Part shown: positions 1 through 10,700 of the stretch, piece after piece
Numbering within the stretch: position 1 is the stretch's first letter
Layout of the letters: every line of letters starts with the position of its first letter
From: Discostella pseudostelligera
Taxonomy: Eukaryota > Bacillariophyta > Thalassiosirophyceae > Thalassiosirales > Thalassiosiraceae
Length of the DNA: 17,214 nucleotides
NCBI GenBank assembly: GCA_036940085.1
Contig: JALLBK010001198.1
Coordinates: 1 to 17,214 of the forward strand
Direction of reading: 5' to 3'
Program-made: the position numbers and the translations under genes
The notes under the pieces: generated by a model
Told to the model about the DNA's origin: nothing
Seen by the model: only the letters and a program-made list of their open reading frames with translations
Database searches by the model: none

Positions 1-613
1 TGGGCGATTGTCTCCACAGTCCCAAATGAGAAGTAACAACTCCTAGATCTACGAGTATCTGTGCAGTGCGTTTGTCGCACTCTCGCAAATAATGCTTTCC
101 CAAATCCGTAGGATTTTCCAATGCTGCGAATAAGACGTTCCGACCAATGCCATCATGAAGATTCGGAAGCGCTCCCAATTCAATGAGTAGCTGAACCGCG
201 GAATAGTAGCCGTAGTAGGCAGCAACGATCAATGGTCGGTGGAAATGACCTCCAAAATATGCTCCTGAATTCATCGATATTCCTCGTTGACGACAAACAC
301 GTATTAGATGATCTAATTGCTCCTCTGATGCGGTGGTATTGCCTTTCTTGGTGGTGCGGCAACCGAAGCGGAAGATGGCCTTCACGAGAGGTGACCAATT
401 TTGTTTATTTAATTCTTCAATTTCACGGTCCTTCGTTGCTCTGCTATTTATCAGGTGTAATGTTCTGGCAATACCGCCGGGAGAATCGATCGCTCTTTCG
501 AGTTGTAGTTGAAGAGAGGATTTGTTGCGTTGGTGTCTATCGCTGCTTGGAATGGTGTAGGGAGAGGGTGGCAGTTGCTGACGCAAACTCCGCCGCCGGT
601 CGTCATCCGACAT
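1..613 (-). CDS. Ankyrin-repeat protein, C-terminal end cut by window edge
   Basis: An open frame runs on the minus strand from an ATG at 613-611 to base 1 with no stop, giving at least 204 residues. Two adjacent in-frame TGA codons lie 9-14 bases upstream of the ATG, which fixes it as the first available start unless an upstream exon exists. The protein begins MSDDDRRRSLRQQ. A charged, Ser/Gln-rich leader of about 60 residues is followed by ankyrin-like helices. The clearest unit is RPLIVAAYYGYYSAVQLLIE with LGALPNLHDGIGRN after it (about residues 126-160), and weaker units start near residue 72 (WSPLVKAIF) and near residue 181 (RTAQILVDLG). Ankyrin repeats bind other proteins, so no specific role can be given. 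The gene is divergent from the plus-strand gene starting at 1050. The ankyrin call is fairly secure; the total length and any C-terminal domain are unknown. Confidence 0.8.
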   Translation of the reverse strand, partial: MSDDDRRRSLRQQLPPSPYTIPSSDRHQRNKSSLQLQLERAIDSPGGIARTLHLINSRATKDREIEELNKQNWSPLVKAIFRFGCRTTKKGNTTASEEQLDHLIRVCRQRGISMNSGAYFGGHFHRPLIVAAYYGYYSAVQLLIELGALPNLHDGIGRNVLFAALENPTDLGKHYLRECDKRTAQILVDLGVVTSHLGLWRQSP

Positions 614-1049
614 GATCGATCATCAATCCTCCTTCCACCTTGCAGAACGAGCAAATTGGAGAGCCGTGAGCTATCTATTGTTCACGTAAAAATGAAAAGG
701 CTGCGACCATCATCATCTCGCCATCGTCAATGATTCAGACTTCGNTCGACCATGACCGACCTCATCGACCATTATGAATCCGCTATCGCACACCAATCCA
801 TGCAACAATCAGCCAATAAGCAGAGAAGACGTTCGAAATGAGCGAGGGCAACCCCATCACCAATTTGCCGCTCTCTATGCTACCACCACCACGAAGAAGA
901 GCCATCGACATTCACCTTTCTTGTCTCTCGTCTCAGTGTTCAAATAAAATTACATCAAGTAATACTACGAACACTGCCCGAGCGATCGATATCTACTACT
1001 GCAATCAATAACTACCAACAACATCAACAACATCAACAACATTATCAAC
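614..1049. promoter_or_regulatory. Shared upstream region of two divergent genes
   Basis: This 436-base gap separates the ATG of the minus-strand ankyrin gene from the ATG of the plus-strand gene at 1050, so it must hold both 5' leaders and probably both promoters. No clear TATA box was recognised. The last 35 bases before position 1049 are a simple ATCAACAAC-type repeat, likely 5' leader of the plus gene. Base 745 is an ambiguous N. No other gene is seen here. Confidence 0.4.
1014..1048 (+). repeat. ATCAACAAC-type tandem repeat just before a start codon
   Basis: About three and a half copies of a 9-base CA-rich unit run directly up to the ATG at 1050. The strand lacks G throughout the repeat, so it would form an unstructured 5' leader. 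Confidence 0.6.
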
Positions 1050-2074
1050 ATGAAGTATTCTAAGCAAGTCATCGAATACTTCCCTGACAATGCGCCCATG
1101 CCGCTGGAGAACACTTCTGCCAACTACTTCTACTGTGCAACGCAAGGTCTGCCACCACTCCCTCCCCGAAAGAAGAAGATGCAAACTCCAACAACAACAC
1201 TCTACTCCACCCACTACCGTCGCCACTCCGTTGTTCCTACTACCCATGCTCCTACTCCTACTGTCATTGTTGTGCAACGACGAGTCCATTGGCCTGATGA
1301 TCTGGACACGCACCAGCAGGTGGTGGAGTTCAACAAGGTCGATGCCAAATTCGCTAACAACATTGGATCTCCCTTCGAGGGAGAGTGATTCTACGATGCT
1401 CTGGAGTATCTACCGTACACTCCATTTAATCTCGGAAGAAAAAGGTGAACACTCCTCGTCGCACCACCAACAATAATGGTGCTGTCATTGTGCCCGTGCC
1501 CACTATTCTATTCCATACTTTGCCGGAGGAGGACGCGGAAGAGATGGACCGGGAGCCGATTGATGACGAGGACAACATCCAACTCGTCGAGTGTGCACCC
1601 CAGCAGGAGGAGGAAACAATATTGGAGGAGGACCTCAGTAGCAATGTAGCTGACGACAAAGATTCATCTTACTATGGTGTGGGAGATGAGGAAGAAGAGG
1701 ATGATGGTAGCGATTACTACTTCTCCCTACCTTCAAACGCCGTGTCAGCGAGTAGTTCCAGTGCCATCAACTACTACACTGCAATGGGTGTCACGGATGA
1801 ATCTAATGAGGTCTTCAGTTTTGAGGAGGATGGATCAATCATTGCAATGGACAATGAGGAGGTGCAGGAGGAAAATTCCATGCATGATGTGGAGTACCAT
1901 CTCAATGAGGTGGCAGCAACCACTATGGAGAGTGAGACAGCGGGTGCAGGTGCATCTGTGATGAATGAGATGACGGCCACTCCTTCAGCTCCAGTCACAT
2001 TGATGGGCTCCATTTGGGTACCCCACCCCACACATGGCATTGTCCGTCGGTCCGCGAGGCTCCTAGCGCGTTGA
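1050..2074 (+). CDS. Unknown acidic protein; frame needs an intron or is broken
   Basis: I do not recognise this gene. The first segment reads from ATG 1050 (MKYSKQVIEYFPDN...) to TGA at 1386-1388. A second segment in another frame is open from 1430 to a TGA at 2072-2074. The second part is very acidic (a DEEEEDDGSDYY run), Ser-rich, and ends in a basic tail, RRSARLLAR. Between them, frame one continues plausibly past the TGA (FYDALEYLPYTPFNLGRK) until about 1442. Two explanations fit. A phase-0 intron from a weak donor at 1320 or 1338 to an AAG acceptor at 1438 would join the halves. Alternatively the gene carries a nonsense codon plus a frameshift, real or from sequencing. The AAG acceptor is acceptable because other genes here use AAG; the donors are poor. 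The acidic body with a basic tail suggests a disordered, possibly nuclear protein, but this is a guess. Confidence 0.45.
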
Positions 2075-2605
2075 TAGGGGATTCTTTGGTATGGAGATTG
2101 AAGGGATTCGTCCTTTCAATCTCCATACCGCATGCGTATAATGAGTTGGGATCGGGAGGGTACGCAATCAGGTTATGAGCTCAAAATCAATTTGTAGTCT
2201 TATTGATGCATTTTACATGTGTTGCAGATGCTCAACGGGGATGATTGCCATATCATATTGTTCGGTTTCCTTTTGTGAATCGATGGGTAGCAGTGGAAGT
2301 GGTTTATTGCCTGCAATATTGCCCGGTATTGATTGAAATGCAGTGAACTGCTGTGGCGATTCATTTTGGATGCAACAACCAACTTACAACTCAAAGAAGA
2401 TGCGATTGGAATGGGATAATTCGGACTTTGCTGGTTTTGGTCAATTGCTTTGGCTCTGGTTGGATTTCTTGAGAGGCACAAGATGCCGGAACTTGGAACG
2501 GACTGCGAGACGTAGGAGAAGCGATGAAGCGGACAACATGGTACATCACGGTCGACTAAACTATTAGATTGAAAAATTGAAGATTAGATAATGTTAGTAT
2601 CGATG
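2075..2605. other. Gap between two convergent genes
   Basis: This 531-base interval lies between the stop of the plus-strand acidic-protein gene (2074) and the stop of minus-strand VPS54 (2606), so it should contain two 3' untranslated regions. Apart from the hairpin at 2088-2129 nothing was recognised. Open frames of about 75-93 codons occur on both strands but show no family signature and overlap each other. Confidence 0.5.
2088..2129 (+). terminator. 18-bp hairpin immediately after a stop codon
   Basis: The arms 2088-2105 and 2112-2129 pair over 18 positions with a single G-T wobble (2103/2114) and a 6-base loop, ATTCGT. The stem begins 13 bases after the TGA at 2072-2074. It could act as a 3' untranslated stem-loop for mRNA end formation or stability, or be the trace of a small inverted-repeat element. 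It is labelled terminator only for want of a better class. The pairing is certain; the function is inferred. Confidence 0.5.
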
Positions 2606-5600
2606 TTACTTGTCGTCTGCACAGGATGCATCCTTTTTCACCGATGAATCATCGACTGATACAGCATCATCTGCATTGTCGATCAGGTCAACATCAACCG
2701 CGACATTCTCAGATTGTTCAACCAGCATCGCCGATGAGCCTTCCATATCTACTGTCCCGCATCCGTCTGCAGGTCCCGACGCTCTTTTATTTCCTGTCTC
2801 GGCGCCACATGGTACTGACTCATTTTTGTCGTCAAGAACTGATGTTGCATGTATATTTTCTCCCAAGCTACTCTCAGTCGATGTTGGAACGGCATTGGCC
2901 GCATCTATTATATTATCCGAGTCAATCTGCAACGTTTCATGCTCACTTTCTTCCAATGGCTCAGACTGTTGTTGATTCGGTTGCTCATTATCCATTGACT
3001 CCCTTCGCATGTCAAGTTCTTGTTCAAGTATTTTTGTCGCTGTGAAGTTCCATGGTTGAACTCCTTCAAGACTATTCAGCGTCTTCGCCATGAACCCAAC
3101 CTCATTGATCATTTGCAGCTTTCCTTCATCTGTGGAAGGCATCGAGAATGCTTGTTCCGAGTTTGCCACAGCCTTGAACAACGATGGCACCTTGTGATCC
3201 AAGTAGGCGAATATTCGGGAGAAGACGTCACGCAAAAGCTCGGGTGGCAGCATCAATAGTAATACCTGGTGCATTTTTTTGGTGTTGATCACAACGCTGT
3301 CTAAAAATGGGCAGCAGTCCGCGGAGGTAACCAAGCCTGTGGATGAAGATGCATTGCTCGCTCTATCATCAAAATTGGTGTTCGCAATCCGCGGCACAAG
3401 CGAATGTTCAACAATTCCACCGATGATGCTCACAAGCTTGCTCAATATCTTTTCAGAATGGTCATGATAATCGACCTTGATTTTGTCCAAGTCGTACAGT
3501 AGTGCATGTTGTTTCGCTGGCAGCTGTGCCATCAGTGCAGCGCGAATATGAGGAAGAATCGCAAGGACGAGGGCAATACATTGAGTGACAATCGCCAGGT
3601 GCTTGGCGTTAATGCTCTTCAGTCTCGCTGCACTGTGGATTGCACCAGCGCCGAGCACCAGGTGAGTCGACCGGGTATTAAACAGCCGAAGTAGCTCAGC
3701 AACTTTTCCAACGACATTCGTCGCCAGAGTTTGGAAGTGTGCTGCACAAGCCACATCATCCATCACCATCTCAAGAAGCAAAAGGGAAGACCATACAACT
3801 TTGTAACGAACTCCTTCCACCTCAGCGTCAGCCATTTTCTCACGGCCGCTTCCAGCAGATGGGCCTGGGCTGGCAATTGGTTCTGATCCAGTTATCGCCT
3901 TTCTAGACAAGAACGCTGCTCGCCCTGAACATAAGCGTGTTAAAGCTATTTGTCGTTCAGCGGATACCTGGGGACGAAAGGATACAAGAATTGCATCAGT
4001 GATATTGATCATTGGAGAGAAATATAATTCATAATTCAAATACTCACGTTGCATTGAATCCATCGCTCACTATCCAATGCCGCGACCAACGCCGACATGT
4101 TGGCCTCGTGCTTCCGCTCTACAAAACTCTTCGCTTGGGCCATAAGAGTACTGCGCAATCCATACGCCTTTCTTCCGGAAAACTTTTCCAGCTGGTGAGT
4201 AAAGGCAAGGCTTGTATCCCATAATTGGCGCATTCCGTCGAAGGAAACAATTGAATGCGCCTCTCGCCGTAGACGAAGTAGCTCTGACACCGACTTTTCG
4301 GTCAAATCAGCCGCGGCGGCAAGTGCTGCGGCTGTGGCGGAAGGAGTATGCTGTTGCACTGATCTTTCGCCAGGAGAGCTTGGATCAGTTGTTGAAGATG
4401 CTCCTTCCATAGCATTGCCACTAGGCGTCGGACCAGAATTATGCACATTGTCGTCGAGTATGAAACCTTCGTCGATGCAAATCTTGTTCACAGCGAAGGC
4501 GCTCCACAGCAGTCCCAGGACTTGCTCAAACAACATATTAATACAGTCGAAGAACTGTTCCAGTGACATGCTCGCCACACCAACCATGGTCCCTTTGGCA
4601 GAAGGGGTAGTACTCGTACCATCGGCGACATTGCCAGAATTCTTTGTAGCGTCGGCAACACACTCCGTCACAATCGCCTTGATTGTAACACTTATCAATT
4701 CGCATAACTTCTTTTGATATGCTACTCCAGCATCCGATAGCTTTCCGCATACACGAAGTGAATGGACGACACTTCGAATTTTCGAACGACGTTCCACGGT
4801 GAGTGAAAGTAGAGGTTGCGCTCGGTAGTCGACATTGCCATCTATACCCCACGATAGGAAGGATTCCACCAATTCATTCGTTAGATTCTGAACGACTAGC
4901 TTCTCGTACTCGTTGAGCTGCTCCCCCACCTTGGACAATGCCTTGAGTTTGCCCAATGAAAACTGGCGCGGTTGTGCTTTACGATGCTGCTGCGATGACG
5001 ACGTTGTTGAAGACTCCCCACCATCACTATCATTTGACCCAGCACCATCTTCTGCATCGGTCATGTTATTATTCGATTCAGACTCGGGAAGATTCCCAGC
5101 CAGCAACGATCGAGCCAGCCGTATAGCCTCTACCGCTCCCAAATGATCACCCACACTCATTAGACTTGCAATACTCGCCTTACAATTAACGACATCCTCC
5201 ACCGCCTCCAAAACTAATGATATCCTACGCAAATCTTTTCGGGTATCATCCATCACTGGGACAATCTCTACATTCGACACGCATCGATCACGTATGGAGT
5301 GCAATTCATCACGTAATTCCCGCACCTCGTCGACAGTACCAGTGACTAATTGTTGCAATTCCGAAAATCGATTGGTCTCACGAAAGAATCGTTCAGATTT
5401 GGAACGGACTTGGTCGAGCAATACTAGTTCGACGGCGTCCAAGTGGGATGTGAAGGTTTCGGGTTTGCGCAATGTGATGACATTCCCATCCACCACGGGT
5501 GCGGGAGGAGGAGGGGCAGGAGATACGTCCGACAACAAGGTCGCTTTGGCATCTTTCCTGGAACCAGTAGATGTGGTGGCACTTTCGGCAATAGGTGCGG

Positions 5601-7335
5601 CCATCGATGGTGACGCCAACGACGACGCCATCAAATTATCCCCATTCTTCCCTACTACGCCCCTACTACTACTACTACTACTAGGAACGACTACNCTACT
5701 ACTACTACTAGGAACGACTACGACACTCCCATTCTTCTCAGCATCCAATGCCGCCACCCGTTCCGCCTCCTTCACCTTTCGATCTGCCAATGCGTGCAAC
5801 TCTGCCTCCTTTTCACGTATGCGTGCCACCTCTTCGTCACTAATGACCAGTAGATCCTCAAAGCAGATTGGATCAGTGAGATCAAAGTAGGGCGAGAAGA
5901 ACATTTCGGGTACGGTGTGCAAGACAGAGTCCATCATACTATTGCTGGTAGTTGCCACTATCGTTGCTGTTGTCGGGATGGCAATGCCACTGGAAGTGTC
6001 CGGCGGTAGTTGGGAATCATCATGCAATCCATCCTTCAGATTCTCCATTTCCAACTTCCTCTGCTTCTCCACCTCCTCCATTCTCATATTTCGTCCCATT
6101 CTCATGGCCATAAATCCACCTCCCCGATCTTCAAATCTCATCCCCAACATACCCGATTGCTTTAGATAATTTTCAACAGTGGATAAATCCAAATTGGACA
6201 ATTCCACCGGCATTGTTTCCAATTGCGATGTTGGGATATCATCTGGTCCAAATTCTGGTTCATACTCTAATAATGCTAACATGGAAGAGGAGTTGGGATG
6301 ATGGAATATACCACCACCACCACTGCCATTGTGATCAATGCCATCCTCATTGTCAGCACCACCCATGCCTCCACCAAGCACACTGCTCATGACACTTCCA
6401 GTACCCGACGCTGCCCCACCACCCGGTCCATCAATCCCAGCAACGGTACCCAAATATTTTCGTGAATAATGATCAAACCACGATGTGAATTCATCGACGC
6501 TATTAGCCATTGATGACAAGGTAGCATTGGCAGCAATGGAAGAAGCATTGGCATATCCTGCCAAATCGGTGAGACCTGCTGCATGCAATATCGAAGCTGC
6601 CATTGAATTATCACCACCGTGGTATTGATCGCCATCACTACTAACATGATCAAGGGAGATGGGTGTTCCATGACTGGATAATCGTAATCCATGATGATGA
6701 TTATGACGAGAGGCACGAAGATAATGATGACTGGACGACGAGGCAGAGGAGGATGCAGTGTCATGTGGGTAGGTGTAATAATGACCAGAGGTTGGATTGG
6801 TCACTACGCCCAAGAGATTGAACCAGTCCATTTGATTGTATTCGTTTTGCGCTTTAGATTTGGAAGATTGTTGTTGCTTTTGTTGTTGTTTATGCAATGA
6901 AGTTGCAGTAGTTGCTGGTGTTGACCCAATAAAATCAGGTGGTTTAATTTCGCCCGTTGGAGATCGAAGTTGCTGTTGTTGCTTTGACGATGTGGAATTT
7001 GCATTCCGCTTCCGTTCCTCCGCTCGACGCTTTGCCATGGCGAGCATGTCACTTCTGCTTATCGATTTAGAGCTCGTCTTTCCATCTGCCGGTACTGCTG
7101 TAGCTGCTGCTGCCGCCCCCTCCCCCGCCGGGCTGAGATTGCTGGATATGCTGCTGGCTGTACCTTCAGCAGCAATTGAGGTAGCGGTTGAATCAGCCAC
7201 ATCAGCTGCATCATCATGGCCACCGCCTCCTTCCGTCACATCATCATTGTCGGTGTCCAAGAGCGCTCCTTTGGATGACGAGACGGCAAGTAGAACTGAA
7301 GCAGCCTCCTCCAGTGCCTTCGCGCGGGCATTCAT
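2606..7335 (-). CDS. VPS54: VPS54, GARP tethering-complex subunit
   Basis: VPS54 is a subunit of the Golgi-associated retrograde protein complex, which tethers endosome-derived vesicles at the trans-Golgi network. Exons are 7335-4048 and 3967-2606, giving 1549 residues. The 80-base intron (4047-3968) has a GTGAGT donor and CCCCAG acceptor in phase 0, and joins SERWIQCN to VSAERQIALTRL. Residues 1-470 are low complexity with Ser, His, Gly and Ala runs. A conserved block with VPEMFFSPYFDLTDP lies near residue 475, and a helical, coiled-coil-like stretch spans about 640-760 (SELQQLVTGTVDEVRELRDE). The Vps54-like C-terminal domain is about residues 1150-1290, with THLVLGAGAI, LKSINAKHLAIVTQC, ILPHIRAAL and KVDYHDHSEKILSKLV. 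After it comes an acidic Ser-rich tail of about 170 residues. The protein is much longer than the animal homologue (just under 1000 residues) because of low-complexity additions. One codon near 5695 is ambiguous (Ser or Arg). Confidence 0.93.
3968..4047 (-). other. VPS54 intron (80 nt)
   Basis: On the minus strand the intron begins GTGAGTATTT and ends TTCGTCCCCAG. Reading through it puts a stop three codons after the donor, while removing it restores the conserved ERW...V.AE junction of the VPS54 family. Confidence 0.9.
5663..5721. repeat. Imperfect tandem duplication with an N between copies
   Basis: A (CTA)n tract followed by GGAACGACTAC occurs at 5663-5694 and again, two triplets shorter, at 5696-5721, with an ambiguous base at 5695 between them. 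Within VPS54 it encodes two VVVPSSSS-type units. The ambiguous base keeps the reading frame. Confidence 0.85.
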
Positions 7336-7776
7336 TGTATTTTGATATTATTTGTATTTGAATGTATTGACAATCTATCCCACTACCACTGAGTAATTAT
7401 TTATTCAGACTCATTCCATTGGAACTGATTCAGTATGGTAGCTCGAGAGTGACAGAGGTACCTAGAGACGCTGTTGAGAGTGGTAGTAGTAGTTGCCGTC
7501 GGCACCGTCATGGTCAATGTCTCAATGCGTTGGGTGTTGGTGTTGGGTGGCGCAATGATAATATATCTACTGGCGAAAATGGAGGGTAGAAGGTAGAAGG
7601 CTTGGAACTTCCACGTGGCTAGGATCTAGTTTTAACTTTACAGTTTTATATTCATCTCTATCATCAACTCTAGGAGGTACTTACAGTGCAGAATGCAGTG
7701 TGTTACATCGGGAAAATGGCCATTCGAGTCTGGCCTGCCGACTGACAATATCACAGTGACATGGACGCAACGCCGA
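7336..7776. other. Gap between CLC 3' end and VPS54 5' end
   Basis: This 441-base interval lies between two minus-strand genes. It should contain the 3' untranslated region of the CLC gene and the promoter and leader of VPS54. Only a short GGTAGAA direct repeat near 7585-7600 was noticed. No gene or RNA was recognised. Confidence 0.45.
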
Positions 7777-10700
7777 TCAAGAGAAACCACCGCCACCACT
7801 ACGACGCGCCATATGGGCGTTTCGTCCTCTCATAATCGAGTCCGACAATGATTCAGGAAGCAAATCTACGCGGGTGATAATGCCTACTACCTGATTGGTG
7901 TGGTTGACAACACAGAGGAAACGAAGGCCAAGTGTGCGGAACAATCGGTAGGTTCGCTTTGATGTGGAACGAGTGCAGTATTTAGATGAGCAATAGATAC
8001 ACCAAACAAATAATTACACGACTACATCGACAGACGTACCTGAATCGAAGCTGTTTCATTGATGGTGTAAGGTGCAGTATTTGCATAGGGCCTCAGATCG
8101 AGCCAGCAATTCCTATCGCCAGGTCGCAGCTGAACGTCATCGATTTTGGGGTAGCGAGGATACACCCGCTCGATTGTGTCCCACTGCACTAATGGAGAAA
8201 GACGCTTTGGACCCAACAGTTCTGCATAATCAACGCCACCATCCGTGGTTGAGTGGTGTTGTCCATTGTTGACATCATGGGGTTGACCAAATGCCCGGCG
8301 TTGGAGGAGGGTACAGAGTATGGAACGACTGGCGGTTCCATAGAGAGTACCCGAGGAGGCAGTATCAACAATTGGGAAATTGCCATGGCCAACACTCTTC
8401 AACAAGTCATAGACGATACCGACACGCTCCACAGGACGTAGGCATTTTACCTCGGTGGACATGACCTGCCCAGCGACGATCTCATGACGCTCAGCAATGG
8501 TGGGCACCTCTGGCTCCAAGAAAGGAATGTGCTTCAGATGTATGTTGATATCGTAAATTCCCTCATTGAAGGCATTGCCAGTAAATCTTGCCGCCATGAG
8601 TGTCATCATTAGCGGTAGAACATACTGCATATTTCCCGTGGCCTCGAGAAGTATAACAGTGAGAGAAATTGTCATTCGAGCCATCCCTCCAAGTACAGCA
8701 GCGGATCCCATGAGCGCGTACGTGCCCGAATCGGCAAATGTTCCCGAGGTGTGATCTAACTTGTGCAACAAATGCCCAAACAGTCGACCGAATGCTGCCC
8801 CCGCCAAGAGAGATGGAACGAACAGTCCAGCTGGAACGGCAATTCCATACACAATGCAGGCTAGAGTAGTGTATGGGATGAAGAATAGGAACAGCGCGGC
8901 ACTGGAGAAGGTAGATGAATCCGTTTGGCCCGTCTCTCGAAAATGAAATAACTGCCGAATGGCAACGTCGGCTTCGCAGAGGTAGAGGGAAGCAACTTGA
9001 TAATTTGCAGCAAACAAAATTGAATGGTTAGGAAACAATCCGATTGAGATGCACAATGAAACGCCAAACGACAAAGTCTATGAACGAACCTTCATTATAT
9101 TCTTTCCCAGGAACGCAATTGAATGGTACCAAGTTGGCCACTAGCTCCTTCTCTTGATTGGTCCAATCTTGCATATCAGTAGGTAACTCCGTACACCTAC
9201 CCCAAAGGAGAGGCATGACGAATGACACTGTGGTCACAAGCATACTGATAGCCAACACCTCCAACACCCTCCGCTTCTTGGAATGGTTGATATGCTTCAT
9301 TCTCCATATTGTCAAGTGCTCACTTCCTGCATTGAAGCACGCACCGATCAATCCACCGAGGCATCCAATCAGTATGAACAGGAGCAATTCCCAAACGGAG
9401 AAGTTGGAACTACCCCCACCGATGGACGTGAACTCTCCAAGCGAGAACAACTTCTCCACATTGGCCTGACCCCATTTACTATCTTGATTGCGCACGACAA
9501 ATAGTGTGCCGAGGGTGATCATGGCACAGAAGAAGGCACGCCAGGTAAGATTCGTAGACCAGTACGATGCACCTTCTTCTAAGGAGAGGAGGACTCCACC
9601 AATGGGAGCACCGAAAGCGGAGGCGATACCGGCAGCGGCACCACAGGCAACAAAATCTGCAAAAGTGCGGGATAAACAAACGGTGGAGAGGAGCAACAAC
9701 AGTGAGAGGATATTATATAAAACGGATGAGAATGCATGCGCAGCACCCCCCTCCTTCCCATCGCACCGTTCAATTTGCAAACAACCTGTGCGCATAACAT
9801 CAATAATAGGCAATAAATAATCATCGACAACTTCCAATTCTACTCACCCCGCTTCTCACGATCATTCCTAAAATCCGAAAATTTCGAAAAGGACGTATCC
9901 ACTCCCCAGAACTTCGTCCGTCCCTGACTAATCACCGCCGCCACCACACCACCAGAATGTACCATCGGACCTTCCTTCCCCACAGGCAAACCAGCCGCGA
10001 CACTAAACGTCACACCCATAACACGACAGACCAATGTCTTGAACTCGACAATCCGCGGCACATCAATTCCATTCAAATAGCATTTGATATCAGGTATGCC
10101 CGACCCACCACTGACAGGTTCAATGTAAACAAAGAGTGCAGCACATAGAACAAACAGTGTCTGGTAGAATAGGAAGGTAAGATAGGGTGATTTGCCAAAA
10201 TTGAACCAATGTTTTGCCAAATGGTCATTGACATCGTCCATGGCGGTAGTACCACCGGAGGAGTACTCCTCCGAATCGGGAATGCCATCTTGATCAACAT
10301 CCAAGTACCCATCGGCAGTGTAATATCCAGCATCATTGTTATTGGCAGAAGCACTACTCGCGGAACTGGACGATGGTGAAATTTCGGACGAAAGTCGATG
10401 ATACTCCATCAAATCATAGACATGATCATACTTGGCCACCATGAGCATCTTGGTAGCCATATTACAAGTGACAGCAATAATGGCCTGGGTGACACCCACG
10501 ACGAGTGTTAACATCCATCGTTTCAATGCACGTAATTTCCCAGTCGTCCACCATTGGCCACGGTTGGCAAAATGTTGTTGCGCGACGTAGGCTCGCCATA
10601 CCTCGGATTCGTCTGGTTCGTAATTGTGAGATTGGTATTTAGAACCACCACCAGTAGTTGCAGTGCGTCGTTGTCGTAAGCCAGTGCTTTCATTATTATT

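Noticed and set aside
2200..2567. Frames of 93 codons (minus) and 74 codons (plus) in the convergent gap
   Set aside because: They overlap on opposite strands with no motif; the interval is better explained as two 3' untranslated regions.
5294..5890. Plus-strand frame of 198 codons
   Set aside because: It is antisense to VPS54 and its Leu/Ser runs mirror the triplet repeats; no family signature.
9660..9800. Extra internal exon in the CLC gene (LYNILSLLLLLS...)
   Set aside because: The family has REKR followed directly by DFV.CGAAAG, and one intron with good sites restores exactly that.
10257..10272. Perfect 16-base palindrome GGAGGAGTACTCCTCC
   Set aside because: It lies inside the CLC coding sequence and follows from the codons for SEEYSSG; no reason to assign a separate function.
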